DNA from: Candidatus Fimenecus excrementavium
GTDB taxonomy: Bacteria > Bacillota > Clostridia > Oscillospirales > Acutalibacteraceae
NCBI GenBank assembly: GCA_018712805.1
Contig: DVGI01000007.1
Span: 1-64,000 of the forward strand
Length of the DNA stretch: 64,000 bases
Direction: 5' to 3'
The position numbers and the translations under genes are program-made. Positions 38,635-47,408 of the stretch are shown here, piece after piece; the stretch's first letter is position 1, and each line of letters opens with the position of its first letter. The notes beneath the pieces are model-generated. The model saw only the letters and a list, made by a program, of their open reading frames with translations, did no database searches and was not told the origin of the DNA.

Positions 38635-39933
38635 ATGCAATCCCTTTGGCAAGACACGGTTAAAGTGCCCCGATTTCCGCAGCAAGAAAAAGACCTGAAA
38701 ACCGATGTATTGATTGTCGGCGGCGGGCTTACAGGGCTTTTGTGCGCCTATTTTTTGAAAAGCGCCGGTGTGGACTGTCTGCTTTCGGAAAGCGACACGA
38801 TTTGCGCGCACACATCCGGCCACACCACGGCAAAAATTACCGTGCAGCACGGCTGCTGTTATCAAAAAATTCTGGCGGATTACGGCAAAACCGGCGCGCA
38901 GCAATATTTAAATGCCAACCGCAGCGCGCTTGCCGCCTACCGGCAGATTTGCACCGGCATAGACTGTGATTTTGAAGAAAAAGACGCCGTGATTTACGCG
39001 TATCACGAAGAGGAACAGCAGACACTGAAAGCCGAAGAAAACGCCTATAAACTTCTCGGAATGCCCGTGCAAAAAAGCGCCTGTGAAGCGCTCCCTTTTC
39101 AGACGCTTGACGCGCTCGTTTTGCCGCGGCAGGCACAGTTTCACCCGCTGAAATTCGCCGCCGCTATCGCAAAGGATTTGCCGATTTTAGAGCATACACG
39201 CGTCAAAAAATTTGACAAAACCACCGCGTTTACCGAACACGGCAGGATTTTTGCAAAGAAAGTGATTATCGCTTCGCATTTTCCGTTTATCAACACCCAC
39301 GGGTTGTATTTCATGAAGCAATATCAATACCGTTCTTATGTTTTGGCGTTGGAAAACGCGCAGGACGTCGGGGCAATGTATATTTCGGCGTTTTCCGACG
39401 GGCTTTCGCTTCGCAACTGGGGCGACATCTTGCTTTTGGGCGGGCGCGGGCACAAAACCGGCAAAAAAAGCGGCGGGTTTGCGGAGCTTTGGGCGTTTGC
39501 TTCTTCCCACTATCCCGGCTGCCGTATTCGTGAAAGCTGGGCGACACAAGACTGCATGACGCCGGACGACATTCCCTATATCGGGGAGTATGCGCGCTCG
39601 CTTCCGAATTTTTATGTAGCGACCGGCTTTAACAAGTGGGGCATGACTTCCGCGATGGCGGCGGCGCAGATTTTGACGGACAAAATCATCGGGCGGGAGA
39701 GCCCGAACGCGGCGGTCTTTTCACCGATCGGACGAAAATTTAAAGCGCAGATTCTTGTAAACGCCTTTACGTCGGTCGGCAACCTGCTTTGTCCCCTGCC
39801 GCACCGCTGCTCGCATTTGGGCTGCGCGCTGCGTTACAACAAAGCCGAGCACAGTTGGGACTGCCCTTGTCACGGCTCGCGGTTTTCGAAAAAAGGAAAA
39901 ATTTTGGACGGTCCGGCGAACCGTCCGCTGTAA
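38635..39933 (+). CDS. FAD-dependent oxidoreductase with C-terminal Rieske domain
   Basis: The 432-residue protein starts with a FAD-binding DAO domain (VLIVGGGLTGLLCAYFLKSAG near residues 23-43, HTSGHTTAKIT, later YIGEYARSLPNFYVATGFNKWGMT). The last 55 residues are a Rieske [2Fe-2S] domain with ligands in HRCSHLGC and CPCHGSRF. Such two-domain proteins are like B. subtilis YhfW, of unknown substrate. The Rieske cluster is probably an electron route to the flavin. GGAGG precedes the ATG. Confidence 0.86.
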   Translation: MQSLWQDTVKVPRFPQQEKDLKTDVLIVGGGLTGLLCAYFLKSAGVDCLLSESDTICAHTSGHTTAKITVQHGCCYQKILADYGKTGAQQYLNANRSALAAYRQICTGIDCDFEEKDAVIYAYHEEEQQTLKAEENAYKLLGMPVQKSACEALPFQTLDALVLPRQAQFHPLKFAAAIAKDLPILEHTRVKKFDKTTAFTEHGRIFAKKVIIASHFPFINTHGLYFMKQYQYRSYVLALENAQDVGAMYISAFSDGLSLRNWGDILLLGGRGHKTGKKSGGFAELWAFASSHYPGCRIRESWATQDCMTPDDIPYIGEYARSLPNFYVATGFNKWGMTSAMAAAQILTDKIIGRESPNAAVFSPIGRKFKAQILVNAFTSVGNLLCPLPHRCSHLGCALRYNKAEHSWDCPCHGSRFSKKGKILDGPANRPL

Positions 39934-39936
39934 AAT

Positions 39937-39988
39937 CCCCTTCGCACAAGTTTTGCTTTCGCAGAGCATATACATGTTGTGCGGGGGG
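39937..39988 (+). promoter_or_regulatory. Hairpin that can mask the next gene's ribosome site
   Basis: CGCACAA (39943-39949) is complementary to TTGTGCG (39977-39983), and CCCC (39937-39940) to the following GGGG (39984-39987). The right arm is the GGGGGG ribosome binding site of the gene starting at 39996, so folding would hide it. It could also act as a weak attenuator. Confidence 0.5.
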
Positions 39989-39995
39989 TGATTTT

Positions 39996-40421
39996 TTGTA
40001 TACGTTCCGGCACGAAAACGCGGATTTCGCAAAGCTGTTTACCGGTCACCGACCTTACGCCGTTGCGTACATAAAAGGCACGGCGGATTTTCCGAAGTCA
40101 AGCGGGCGCGTGTTATTTTTTCCGGCGGGCGACCGCGGCATTTTGGCGGTTGTAAATTTGCGTGGGCTTCCCCCTTGCGCGCCCGGCACAGTTTTCAAAG
40201 CAAGCCTCGCTTTTTCCGAGCAAAACGAAAAAATCGATTTTCCGCCGTTTTTTCTAATGCCCACTAAGCAAGGTAAAATTTGGTGCGCGAATTTACTTGA
40301 CGCTTTCGGAATCGCCCGAATTTCGGGACACGAACTTATTTTGACGCGGCAGAAAGCTGAGGGAGCAAATTCGGAAATCATTGCCCGCGGCAAAATTCAA
40401 AAGGCTTTCGGGCAGATATAA
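39996..40421 (+). CDS. Superoxide dismutase-like protein lacking metal ligands
   Basis: The 141-residue protein begins at a TTG with GGGGGGTGA upstream. Its frame resembles the short Cu/Zn-SOD-like proteins of clostridia in order of pieces: RPYAVAYIKGTADFP, SGRVLFFPAGDRGILAVVNL, GLPPC, FPPFF where they have LPPLL, and a C-terminal IIARGKIQ where they have AGxKIACGxI. The HxH and HxG metal-binding histidines that should follow GLP are absent, replaced by FKASLAFSEQ. If the relation is right it is not an active SodC. The assignment rests on pattern memory only and is tentative. Confidence 0.45.
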   Translation: MYTFRHENADFAKLFTGHRPYAVAYIKGTADFPKSSGRVLFFPAGDRGILAVVNLRGLPPCAPGTVFKASLAFSEQNEKIDFPPFFLMPTKQGKIWCANLLDAFGIARISGHELILTRQKAEGANSEIIARGKIQKAFGQI

Positions 40422-40456
40422 AACGACCCGCTTCTAAAAAAAGAAGCGAGTCGTTT
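40421..40456. terminator. Bidirectional terminator
   Basis: AAACGACCCGCTTCT (40421-40435) and AGAAGCGAGTCGTTT (40442-40456) form a stem of 14 pairs with one mismatch and a short A-rich loop. It lies between the SOD-like gene and the convergent permease gene. Confidence 0.85.
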
Positions 40457-40479
40457 GCATTTGAAAGCGATTGTGCCGA

Positions 40480-41721
40480 TTATTCACGCCGGAGCGCTTC
40501 AATCGGCGGCATTTTGGCGGCTCTTCGCGCTGGGTAAACACCGAAGATGACGCCGATTGCCGTGGAGAAGCCAATGGCAAGCAACACGGTGGAAAGTTCG
40601 ACCTGTAAGGGAACGTTCATAATATAAGAGACCAACGCCGCGCCGAAAACGCCCAACAGCAAGCCTATAAGCCCGCCGATTAAGCAAAGGATAATCGACT
40701 CGGTTAAAAACTGGAACAATATCGTTGAAGTCTTCGCGCCGAGCGCTTTGCGGATACCGATTTCCCTGGTACGCTCGGTGATGGAAACCAACATGATATT
40801 CATAACGCCGATACCGCCGACAACCAACGAAATAGCGCTGACCGCCGCGATGAAGATGGTGAACACGTTAATAACCGTATCAAGCAAGTCAATGTAAGTC
40901 GCCATATTGGTGACGTTGTAGCACTCGCGGTCGACGTTGTTGTGGCGTGCATACAGCCGGTTTAAAGCGCTGTTGCCCGCGCCGTCCAAATCGTTTTCGT
41001 CCGACGCCATAATGTAAATCGTGTCGAACGAATCCTGCGAGCCCATAATCTGGGACGTCAGCGTAGACGGCACCATCAGCATGCCGCTGGAGACCTGACT
41101 GCCGCCGAGGGATTCCATGCTTTCCATCATTTTTTCGGAATCCGCGCCGAATGCGCTCGCAATATCGGTCACACCGATGATTTTAATCCGCGTGACAACA
41201 TTGTTATAAGTAAAATTGACATATTCCCCGACCACATTGGACTCGCCGAACAGTTGGCGCGCGCTCGTGACGTCCAAAACGCAGACTGCGCGGCCCGCCT
41301 CATATTCCGCCTGGGTAAAATACCGGCCGTAAATGCAGTCGCCGCTCATGACATAGCGCAAATCGCTGTTGCCGCCGACAATCATGCCGATGGCGTTCTT
41401 TTCTTCGGTTGCAATTGTGCCCATGGTCATGGTGACCGGCGAAACATAATCCACCGTGTCGAGTTCTTTAATGGCTGCAATGTCTTCCGTGGTGATATAA
41501 TCCGACGGCTGGGCCTTGGTCATATCCACGGTAATGTTAATCGCATTGCTGCCCATTTCACGAATCATGCCGACGATGTAATCCCGCCCGCCGTTACCGA
41601 CCGTAATAACGGCAATGACCGACGCGACGCCGATAATAATGCCGAGCATGGTAAGCAGCGAACGCATTAAGTTGGTTCGGATACTGAAAATGGCAATGCG
41701 TATATTTTCTCGGATATTCAA
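40480..41721 (-). CDS. MacB-like ABC permease
   Basis: The 413-residue protein has one N-terminal helix, a large extracytoplasmic MacB_PCD domain (residues 45-280) and three C-terminal helices of the FtsX family, with GGIGVMNIMLVSITERTREIGIRKALGAK between the second and third. It has no ATPase domain of its own. It is 12 bases downstream of the MacA-like adaptor gene on the same strand. Together they should export a peptide or lipid-like substrate, with the ATP-binding subunit encoded elsewhere. Confidence 0.88.
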   Translation of the reverse strand: MNIRENIRIAIFSIRTNLMRSLLTMLGIIIGVASVIAVITVGNGGRDYIVGMIREMGSNAINITVDMTKAQPSDYITTEDIAAIKELDTVDYVSPVTMTMGTIATEEKNAIGMIVGGNSDLRYVMSGDCIYGRYFTQAEYEAGRAVCVLDVTSARQLFGESNVVGEYVNFTYNNVVTRIKIIGVTDIASAFGADSEKMMESMESLGGSQVSSGMLMVPSTLTSQIMGSQDSFDTIYIMASDENDLDGAGNSALNRLYARHNNVDRECYNVTNMATYIDLLDTVINVFTIFIAAVSAISLVVGGIGVMNIMLVSITERTREIGIRKALGAKTSTILFQFLTESIILCLIGGLIGLLLGVFGAALVSYIMNVPLQVELSTVLLAIGFSTAIGVIFGVYPARRAAKMPPIEALRRE

Positions 41722-41733
41722 AGCGCCACCGCC

Positions 41734-43308
41734 TTACGATTTGACCGCGATTTTGTCGCCGTCCTGCAAAGCGGTTTTCGGATTGAGCACAACCTGTTCG
41801 CCGAGGGAAACGCCGCTTGTCACTTCATAATAGGTGTCGGAACCGATGCCGAGCTCCACGGTGCGTTTCACAACGTTTTTTTCCTCCGGGTCATAAACGA
41901 ACACACAGTTTTCGCCTTCGGAAGAGGTTACGGCTTCCACCGGAATCCGCACGACGTTTTCAAGCTTTTCGGTGTCGATTTTTACGTCGACATCAAAACC
42001 GAGCACGATTTTTTCATCGGGGTTGATAATTTTTACTTTGACCGGCGCGCTGTTGGTCGAGGACGAGGACGAACCGCCCGTCAGCGATGAGGTAATGGAA
42101 CTGATATCAAAGCCGGAGGTCGAATTTGCCGTTGCGCTGACATACGTCACGACCGCGTCATAGGTTTTGTCGAGTGAAATGACCGTCGCTTTTTGACCGA
42201 CCTTTAAATCCTGGAAATCATATTTCCCGACAGTGAAACTGGCGTAAAAATCGCCGTAATTTTCAACGATGATCCCGGTGCCTGTGCCGGTGTTGCTCCC
42301 CGCGGTGGTGGAGAAGATGTCCGAAAGGACGCTTGCAACATCGCTGTTGCCGGACGCCATAGACATAATCGAGGACAAATCCAAATTGTTGTTGGTTTCG
42401 GTTTTGGGTGTAAACACTTCGCCCGCGGTGAGGTTGACTTCGGTGACGATGCCGTCCGCCGTGGCTTTCCAGCCGGTTTTCAGCGAATCGACAAGCGCTT
42501 TATAGCTTTCGTATTCTTTGGACTTTTGGTCCATAACGGATTTATACAAATCGGTGATGGTGGTATCCTGCTGGGTTTCATATAATGTGCGCTGGGTTTC
42601 GAGCGCGGTTAACTGCGCCTGTTTTTGGGTAAGCTGCAGTTTTTTTGCCGCTGCGGAATTTTGCAAGGCTTCGGTTATATCGACATTGCCCGTCTGCGCA
42701 CGCAGTTCGGCAATGATTTCTGAAATCTGTTCCTGTGTCATGCCGCCGGAGGCTAACTGCTGCATAATTTGCTGCACCTGCGCTTCGGTAAGTTTCGGCG
42801 TTTCGGGCAAAGAAACCTGCGCGTTTTCGGCCGCGTCAACTTCTTTTTGAAGCTGTGCCACTTCTTTTTCAACCGCGGCGATTTCGCTCTTGACGGAACT
42901 CAAATTGGTTTTCGCGTCGGAAACGCTTTTCGCGGATTTGTCGTAAGAACTTTTCGCCTTATCGTAAGCCGATTTATAAGCGGCGAGCTGGGTGTTGAGC
43001 GTTGAAACGTCAAAGGTTGCAAGCTGCTGCCCGGCGGTTACATGGTCGCCGACTTTTACGTCCACGCTCATGACGCGAACGCCGCTTGCCGCGGTGAAGG
43101 TTTCCGTGCTGCCGGATTCCACGACGCCCTGTGTATCAAACGTGGACTGAATATCGCCTTTTTCGACGGTTTGCACCTGATATTCCGGCAAATCCTCCGG
43201 CTTGAAGTTTGCGTAAATCACCGTAACAATCAGCGCAAACAGCACGATTGTAACGACGGCAACCGCCGCTTTCTTTTTTCGGGACCAGTTTTTTGTTTTC
43301 TTAAACAA
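41734..43308 (-). CDS. MacA/HlyD-like periplasmic adaptor
   Basis: The 524-residue protein has a signal-anchor helix (residues 13-31), then a biotinyl-lipoyl-like hairpin (QTVEKGDIQSTFDTQGVVESG), a long coiled coil (about 95-250, rich in Lys, Glu and Ala), a second lipoyl half, and a beta-barrel and membrane-proximal domain ending in LGEQVVLNPKTALQDGDKI. In Gram-positive cells this sits outside the membrane with the MacB-like permease. A Ser-rich stretch lies near residues 405-420. The start is a TTG with GGTGATGA upstream; no ATG option is near. Confidence 0.85.
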   Translation of the reverse strand: MFKKTKNWSRKKKAAVAVVTIVLFALIVTVIYANFKPEDLPEYQVQTVEKGDIQSTFDTQGVVESGSTETFTAASGVRVMSVDVKVGDHVTAGQQLATFDVSTLNTQLAAYKSAYDKAKSSYDKSAKSVSDAKTNLSSVKSEIAAVEKEVAQLQKEVDAAENAQVSLPETPKLTEAQVQQIMQQLASGGMTQEQISEIIAELRAQTGNVDITEALQNSAAAKKLQLTQKQAQLTALETQRTLYETQQDTTITDLYKSVMDQKSKEYESYKALVDSLKTGWKATADGIVTEVNLTAGEVFTPKTETNNNLDLSSIMSMASGNSDVASVLSDIFSTTAGSNTGTGTGIIVENYGDFYASFTVGKYDFQDLKVGQKATVISLDKTYDAVVTYVSATANSTSGFDISSITSSLTGGSSSSSTNSAPVKVKIINPDEKIVLGFDVDVKIDTEKLENVVRIPVEAVTSSEGENCVFVYDPEEKNVVKRTVELGIGSDTYYEVTSGVSLGEQVVLNPKTALQDGDKIAVKS

Positions 43309-43436
43309 ATCATCACCGCTTTCAAAGTGTTTTGCCTAATTTTTCATAAAGCTAATTTTATAATATTTTCATAATTTTTGCCATATATTTTTATGAAGAA
43401 AATGTGAATAAAGCATTAACAACGAAAGGAGAAGCC

Positions 43437-43949
43437 ATGCGGCATTTTAAATATTTGGCATTGCTTTTGGCCGTCATTTTGCTTTGCGCCTGCACAAGAC
43501 AGGAAAGTATTGATATTTTTGCATTTTGCGACCGCTTCAACGCGTTTTATGACGCGGAAATTTTAAGAACGGAAACGCTGTTTCAAGAAGCGGACAACGC
43601 CCAAGAATACAACACGGAATTTACGTTTTACGTGGGGCACACCGCCCTGCTTTCCGTCACCGTGGACGAAACAGACACCGTCACGGGGTTTCAGCTGACG
43701 GTGGTTCCCGAAGACGCCGATTTCGACGAAGCCGCGAAACAGGCGTTATTTGACACCTTTGTAACGCTTATGGCAACCCTCACCGCCGCAGAAAGCACAC
43801 AAGACGCACTTATTGGGGTAACGGCGGCGGGAATTTCCGCCGAAAATTTGGGATTTGCGGATTTCGGCTATGCCGGCGAATACGAAGGCCGGCAATATGC
43901 CGTATTTTCAGGCGAACAATACATTTCGTTGTTCTGTGCGGCGTTATGA
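43437..43949 (+). CDS. Small lipoprotein of unknown function
   Basis: The 170-residue protein begins with a lipoprotein signal: a basic start, a run of hydrophobic residues and LLCAC, where the cysteine at about residue 17 would be lipidated. The rest is acidic, alpha/beta and unlike any family I recognise. AAAGGAGAAGCC precedes the ATG at 43437. It is divergent from the MacA-like gene and overlaps the convergent patatin gene by six bases at its end. Confidence 0.75.
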   Translation: MRHFKYLALLLAVILLCACTRQESIDIFAFCDRFNAFYDAEILRTETLFQEADNAQEYNTEFTFYVGHTALLSVTVDETDTVTGFQLTVVPEDADFDEAAKQALFDTFVTLMATLTAAESTQDALIGVTAAGISAENLGFADFGYAGEYEGRQYAVFSGEQYISLFCAAL

Positions 43950-45086
43950 GCCAAACGTACGGCTTTGACGGAAGCTTTCGAGCGCTGCAATTGCATTGGC
44001 GTAAGGGTTCTTGCGCTTTTTGCGGCGAATTTTGCGGACAAGCTCTTCCGGCGCTTTTTCGAGCAGCGGCTGTGCCGCTTTCAAAAGGGAACGAGTGATT
44101 TCTTCAAGCTCCCCTTCCGGCTCATTTTCCTTTTCTTGTGTCTCTGCGTCGTGCGCCGTAAGCAATGCGCGCATAAACTGGCGGTGGGTATAAACCGTCA
44201 GGCGCTCAAGTCCGCATTCCGCGGCATATTCTTCAAGTTCGTTTAAAACGCGGTAGCCGTATTTTGCCTGCATCAGCTTGTATTCTTTCGGGCGGAAATA
44301 ATACCGTTTTCCCGAAAGCAGGCCGAACGCTTTTTTGGTGTCGAGATAGCCCATTTGCATACGCATATCGTTCATTGAGCTGTCAAATTCAAACGCTTCG
44401 CCGAGTTCTTTTGGGTCATTGGGGCGGATATAAACAAACTCCGCACAGGAAAAGTCGTCTTTATGACCGACGCCTTTCATGCCGGAAATATCCACCACAA
44501 CGAACCGGTTAATCCCGCGGTCACGAAGCATGCCGATCGGGGCATTGTCGTAAATGCCGCCATCCAAATATTTTGCGCCGTCCGGGCTTTGGTTGTGAAG
44601 CCCCGGCACACGGGCGGACAGCATCAAATAATCGACCAAAAGCCCGTCTTGGATTTCGTCGAGAAATACCTCCACCGGCTTCATCGAAGAAAGCTGGAAC
44701 GTGACAAGCCCGAGCGGAATGCCGGAATCGCGCACCTTTTCTTCGTCTATATACTCCGCAATCAGATTGCGCGCGGGCGTAACGTCCACACCGCCGTTGC
44801 GGATAATTTCCATAAAAATCTGGGGCAGATTGGAAAAGCTGAACAGATTTTCCGAGTCGTGCAGTTCGGCTTCGATATGAATGCCGCTTGTCACTTCGGC
44901 ATTGCTCCAAAGCTCTACGGCGCGGTCGTAATCGCCCTGGGCAATCAGCGCGCCGTTAATCGCGCCGATAGACACCCCGGCAATCGCTTCAAAGGTAATT
45001 CCGAGTTCGCGAAGCGCGCGCCAAGCGCCGATTTGGTAAGCGCCTTTTGCGCCGCCGCCCGCCAAAATCAATCCATACGGTTTCAT
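43944..45086 (-). CDS. Patatin-like phospholipase
   Basis: The 380-residue protein has the patatin core: the oxyanion hole GGGAKGAYQ (residues 10-18), the nucleophile S39 in GVSIG, and the dyad aspartate in DGGIYDN. It probably deacylates phospholipids or neutral lipids at the membrane. The C-terminal 130 residues are a helical, Lys/Glu-rich region outside the family core. GAGGTGAT lies three bases before the ATG. It follows the 45-residue membrane peptide and ispE on the same strand. Confidence 0.9.
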   Translation of the reverse strand: MKPYGLILAGGGAKGAYQIGAWRALRELGITFEAIAGVSIGAINGALIAQGDYDRAVELWSNAEVTSGIHIEAELHDSENLFSFSNLPQIFMEIIRNGGVDVTPARNLIAEYIDEEKVRDSGIPLGLVTFQLSSMKPVEVFLDEIQDGLLVDYLMLSARVPGLHNQSPDGAKYLDGGIYDNAPIGMLRDRGINRFVVVDISGMKGVGHKDDFSCAEFVYIRPNDPKELGEAFEFDSSMNDMRMQMGYLDTKKAFGLLSGKRYYFRPKEYKLMQAKYGYRVLNELEEYAAECGLERLTVYTHRQFMRALLTAHDAETQEKENEPEGELEEITRSLLKAAQPLLEKAPEELVRKIRRKKRKNPYANAIAALESFRQSRTFGS

Positions 45087-45108
45087 TCTATCACCTCATG
45101 TTGTAAGG

Positions 45109-45246
45109 TCAGCGCGCCTGCACGCTGTATTCCGGCGGCAGGGTATGCATTTGCACGCGGTTGTCGGAAAACAGCCAAAACAAAATCAAAACTGCCAAAA
45201 TCAAAAATGCCGCCGCAAGCAACCAAGCCGCATATCGGTTCTTCAT
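45109..45246 (-). CDS. 45-residue single-pass membrane peptide
   Basis: This short frame encodes a positively charged start (MKNRYA), a hydrophobic helix of about 22 residues (WLLAAAFLILAVLILFWLF) and a short polar tail. It begins one base after the ispE stop, with GGTGG nine bases upstream, and ends 22 bases before patatin. No family is recognised. Its spacing suggests a real gene in an ispE-patatin operon, but it could be a chance frame. Confidence 0.55.
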   Translation of the reverse strand: MKNRYAAWLLAAAFLILAVLILFWLFSDNRVQMHTLPPEYSVQAR

Positions 45247-45247
45247 T

Positions 45248-46120
45248 TTATTCCACCACCGTGACGCCGTGTTCAACCGGCTTACAGACAAAGACCTCGC
45301 GGAAATCGCGGCGAAGCATATTCGCGCACGCTTTGGCGGAATCCTCGTCGGAAAAGAGCCCGTACACCGTCGGACCGCTCCCGCTCATCAGCGTCAAATC
45401 CGCGCCGTACCCGCGCATAATGCCTTTAATATGGGGGCGTTTGGGCACTTCCACAACCTGTTCGAAAACATTGTCTGCCTTTTCGCACATCAGCTTATAA
45501 TCGCCGTGGTGCATCGCGTAAAGCATGGCGTTTTTGTCGGTGTGGCGAATCCGCGGGGCGGAATCAATCATCTTATAGGCGCTGACCGTGGAAACGCCCA
45601 TATCCGGCTTGCACAAAAGCACCGTGCAATTTTTGAGCGGTCGAAGCGGTGCAATAACGCCGCCTTTGTCCATGCAAAGCGCCGTGCCGCCGATAAGAGA
45701 AAACGGCACATCCGCACCGACGCACTCACCGACGCGCGCAAGTTCTAACAGCGGCAAATCGGTTTCAAATATCGAGTTTAAGCAATACAGCACGCCCGCC
45801 GCGTCCGCACTCCCGCCGGCAAGCCCCGCCGCCATCGGGATTTTCTTTTTGATTGCAATTTCAATCCCGGGATTTTTTACCCCCGTTTTTTCAAAAAACG
45901 CCTGTGCCGCTTTATAAGCGATATTGCGCTCGTCTTTCGGGACACGTTCGTCCGCCGTGCGGATAACGATTTTCCCGGTTCCCGTCTCGGCGCGGTTCAC
46001 TTCCACCGTGTCGCAGCAGTCCACCGACTGCATAATCATAAACAGGCTGTGATAGCCGTCGGGCAGCGTGCCGAGAATATCGAGCATCAAATTGATTTTT
46101 GCGGCCGCTTTAACTTTCAT
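45248..46120 (-). CDS. ispE: 4-diphosphocytidyl-2-C-methyl-D-erythritol kinase
   Basis: The 290-residue GHMP kinase performs the fourth step of the non-mevalonate isoprenoid pathway. The ATP loop is PMAAGLAGGSADAAG (residues 95-109), with KINLMLDILG at the N-terminus and LMSGSGPTVYGLF near the C-terminus, all standard for IspE. AAAGGATTTTAT lies before the ATG. It is preceded by a PHP phosphatase gene on the same strand, 31 bases away. Confidence 0.94.
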   Translation of the reverse strand: MKVKAAAKINLMLDILGTLPDGYHSLFMIMQSVDCCDTVEVNRAETGTGKIVIRTADERVPKDERNIAYKAAQAFFEKTGVKNPGIEIAIKKKIPMAAGLAGGSADAAGVLYCLNSIFETDLPLLELARVGECVGADVPFSLIGGTALCMDKGGVIAPLRPLKNCTVLLCKPDMGVSTVSAYKMIDSAPRIRHTDKNAMLYAMHHGDYKLMCEKADNVFEQVVEVPKRPHIKGIMRGYGADLTLMSGSGPTVYGLFSDEDSAKACANMLRRDFREVFVCKPVEHGVTVVE

Positions 46121-46151
46121 ATAAAATCCTTTCTTTTACACCCTGAAAAAA

Positions 46152-46964
46152 TCACTCAATCGGCATTTTCAGCGGGATTCTCTGTTGGAAGAACGTAAGT
46201 TCTTTAAAACCCGCCTGCCGCATGACGTCGTAAGCTTCGTCCATGCCCTTGCCGATGTCCTCCGCATAGTGCGCATCGGAGCCGTAGGTCACATATTCCC
46301 CGCCGAGCTCTTTAAACCGGCAGACGACGTCCGCTTCGGGCGAAAGCTTGCCGATCGGCTGACGAAGCCCCGCGGTATTGATTTCGAGTGCTTTCCCCTT
46401 TTGCGCGGTTTGGCGCAAAATTTCATCGACTTGTGTTTTATAGTCGCGCATATCTACCGATATGCCGGATTTCGCGTAAAAATAACGAAGCGGATAAGTA
46501 AGGTGCGCCAAAATATCAAAATTGCCCCAATCGAGCATTTTTAAAATTTCGTCAAAATATTCGGTCAAAAGGTCGTGCACGGACGCTTCGTCAAAACTTT
46601 CCATAAAATAGAAATCCTCGCGGCCGCGCAGGTTATGTACCGAGCCGATTACCTCATCATATTTGCGGGTATTTAAAATCTTATCGGCAAGCGCCGCGTC
46701 GTAGTGCGGCTGGCCGAGCTCAATCCCGCGCAATACCAAAACCTTGCCGCGGAAAGCAAGCTGGGCTTTGGTCATTTCAAAATATGCCTGCTGCACGCGT
46801 TTATCGTAAGATTCTTCCTTATAACTGTCCACTTCGCAGTGGTCGGTAAACGCTATGGCGCGCATGCCGTCAAACTCCGCTTTTTCACAGATAAACATTG
46901 CAGTGTGGTTGCCGTCGGGAGAATTGTCGGTGTGCACATGCAGGTCTAATTTTCTTTGATACAT
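46152..46964 (-). CDS. PHP-family phosphatase (histidinol-phosphatase type)
   Basis: The 270-residue protein has the PHP metal-binding pattern: LDLHVHTDNSPDG at the start, AFTDHCEVD, GIELGQPHYD, VIGSVHNLRG, LAHLTYPLRYF and TYGSDAHYAEDIG near the C-terminus. It resembles HisJ histidinol-phosphate phosphatase, but the family acts on many phosphomonoesters. No other his genes are in the window, so a role in histidine synthesis is only a possibility. It is the first gene of a possible operon with ispE, a small peptide and patatin. Confidence 0.85.
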   Translation of the reverse strand: MYQRKLDLHVHTDNSPDGNHTAMFICEKAEFDGMRAIAFTDHCEVDSYKEESYDKRVQQAYFEMTKAQLAFRGKVLVLRGIELGQPHYDAALADKILNTRKYDEVIGSVHNLRGREDFYFMESFDEASVHDLLTEYFDEILKMLDWGNFDILAHLTYPLRYFYAKSGISVDMRDYKTQVDEILRQTAQKGKALEINTAGLRQPIGKLSPEADVVCRFKELGGEYVTYGSDAHYAEDIGKGMDEAYDVMRQAGFKELTFFQQRIPLKMPIE

Positions 46965-47114
46965 ACTCGGTGCCCCTTCGCTTTCGGTTTCTTTCTTATC
47001 ATACCATATTTTCCCGCCGCAGAATACTGTTTTTTCCGAAAATTTTAATTTCCCCTGTAATTTCTTTCAAAAGTATGCTATGATATTGGCAACATTTTCA
47101 GGGAGGACTTATTT

Positions 47115-47384
47115 ATGCGCGCAATTATCACCGTCGTCGGGCACGATACCGTCGGCATTCTTGCGAAAATTTCCACCATGTGCGCCGAGCACAACGTCAA
47201 CATTATTGAAGTGACGCAAAGCATTTTGCAGGATATGTTCTGCATGATTATGCTCGCGGACGTATCCAAGTGCAATATCCCGTTTACCGCGCTTGCGGAC
47301 GAAGCCAAGGCGCTCGGAGAACAGATGAACCTTTCCGTAAACGCCATGCACGAGGATATTTTTAACTCCATGCACAGAATCTAA
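47115..47384 (+). CDS. ACT-domain protein (UPF0237)
   Basis: The 89-residue protein is a single ACT domain (ITVVGHDTVGILAKISTMCA...VNIIEVTQSIL). It is the UPF0237 family, found as a partner of the PFL/DUF711 protein that follows 24 bases downstream. ACT domains bind small ligands such as amino acids, so it may be a sensor for its partner. GGGAGGA precedes the ATG. The extended -10 TGCTATGAT at 47076-47084 may be its promoter. Confidence 0.9.
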   Translation: MRAIITVVGHDTVGILAKISTMCAEHNVNIIEVTQSILQDMFCMIMLADVSKCNIPFTALADEAKALGEQMNLSVNAMHEDIFNSMHRI

Positions 47385-47408
47385 TCCAACAAAGAGGAAT
47401 TTACGGTT

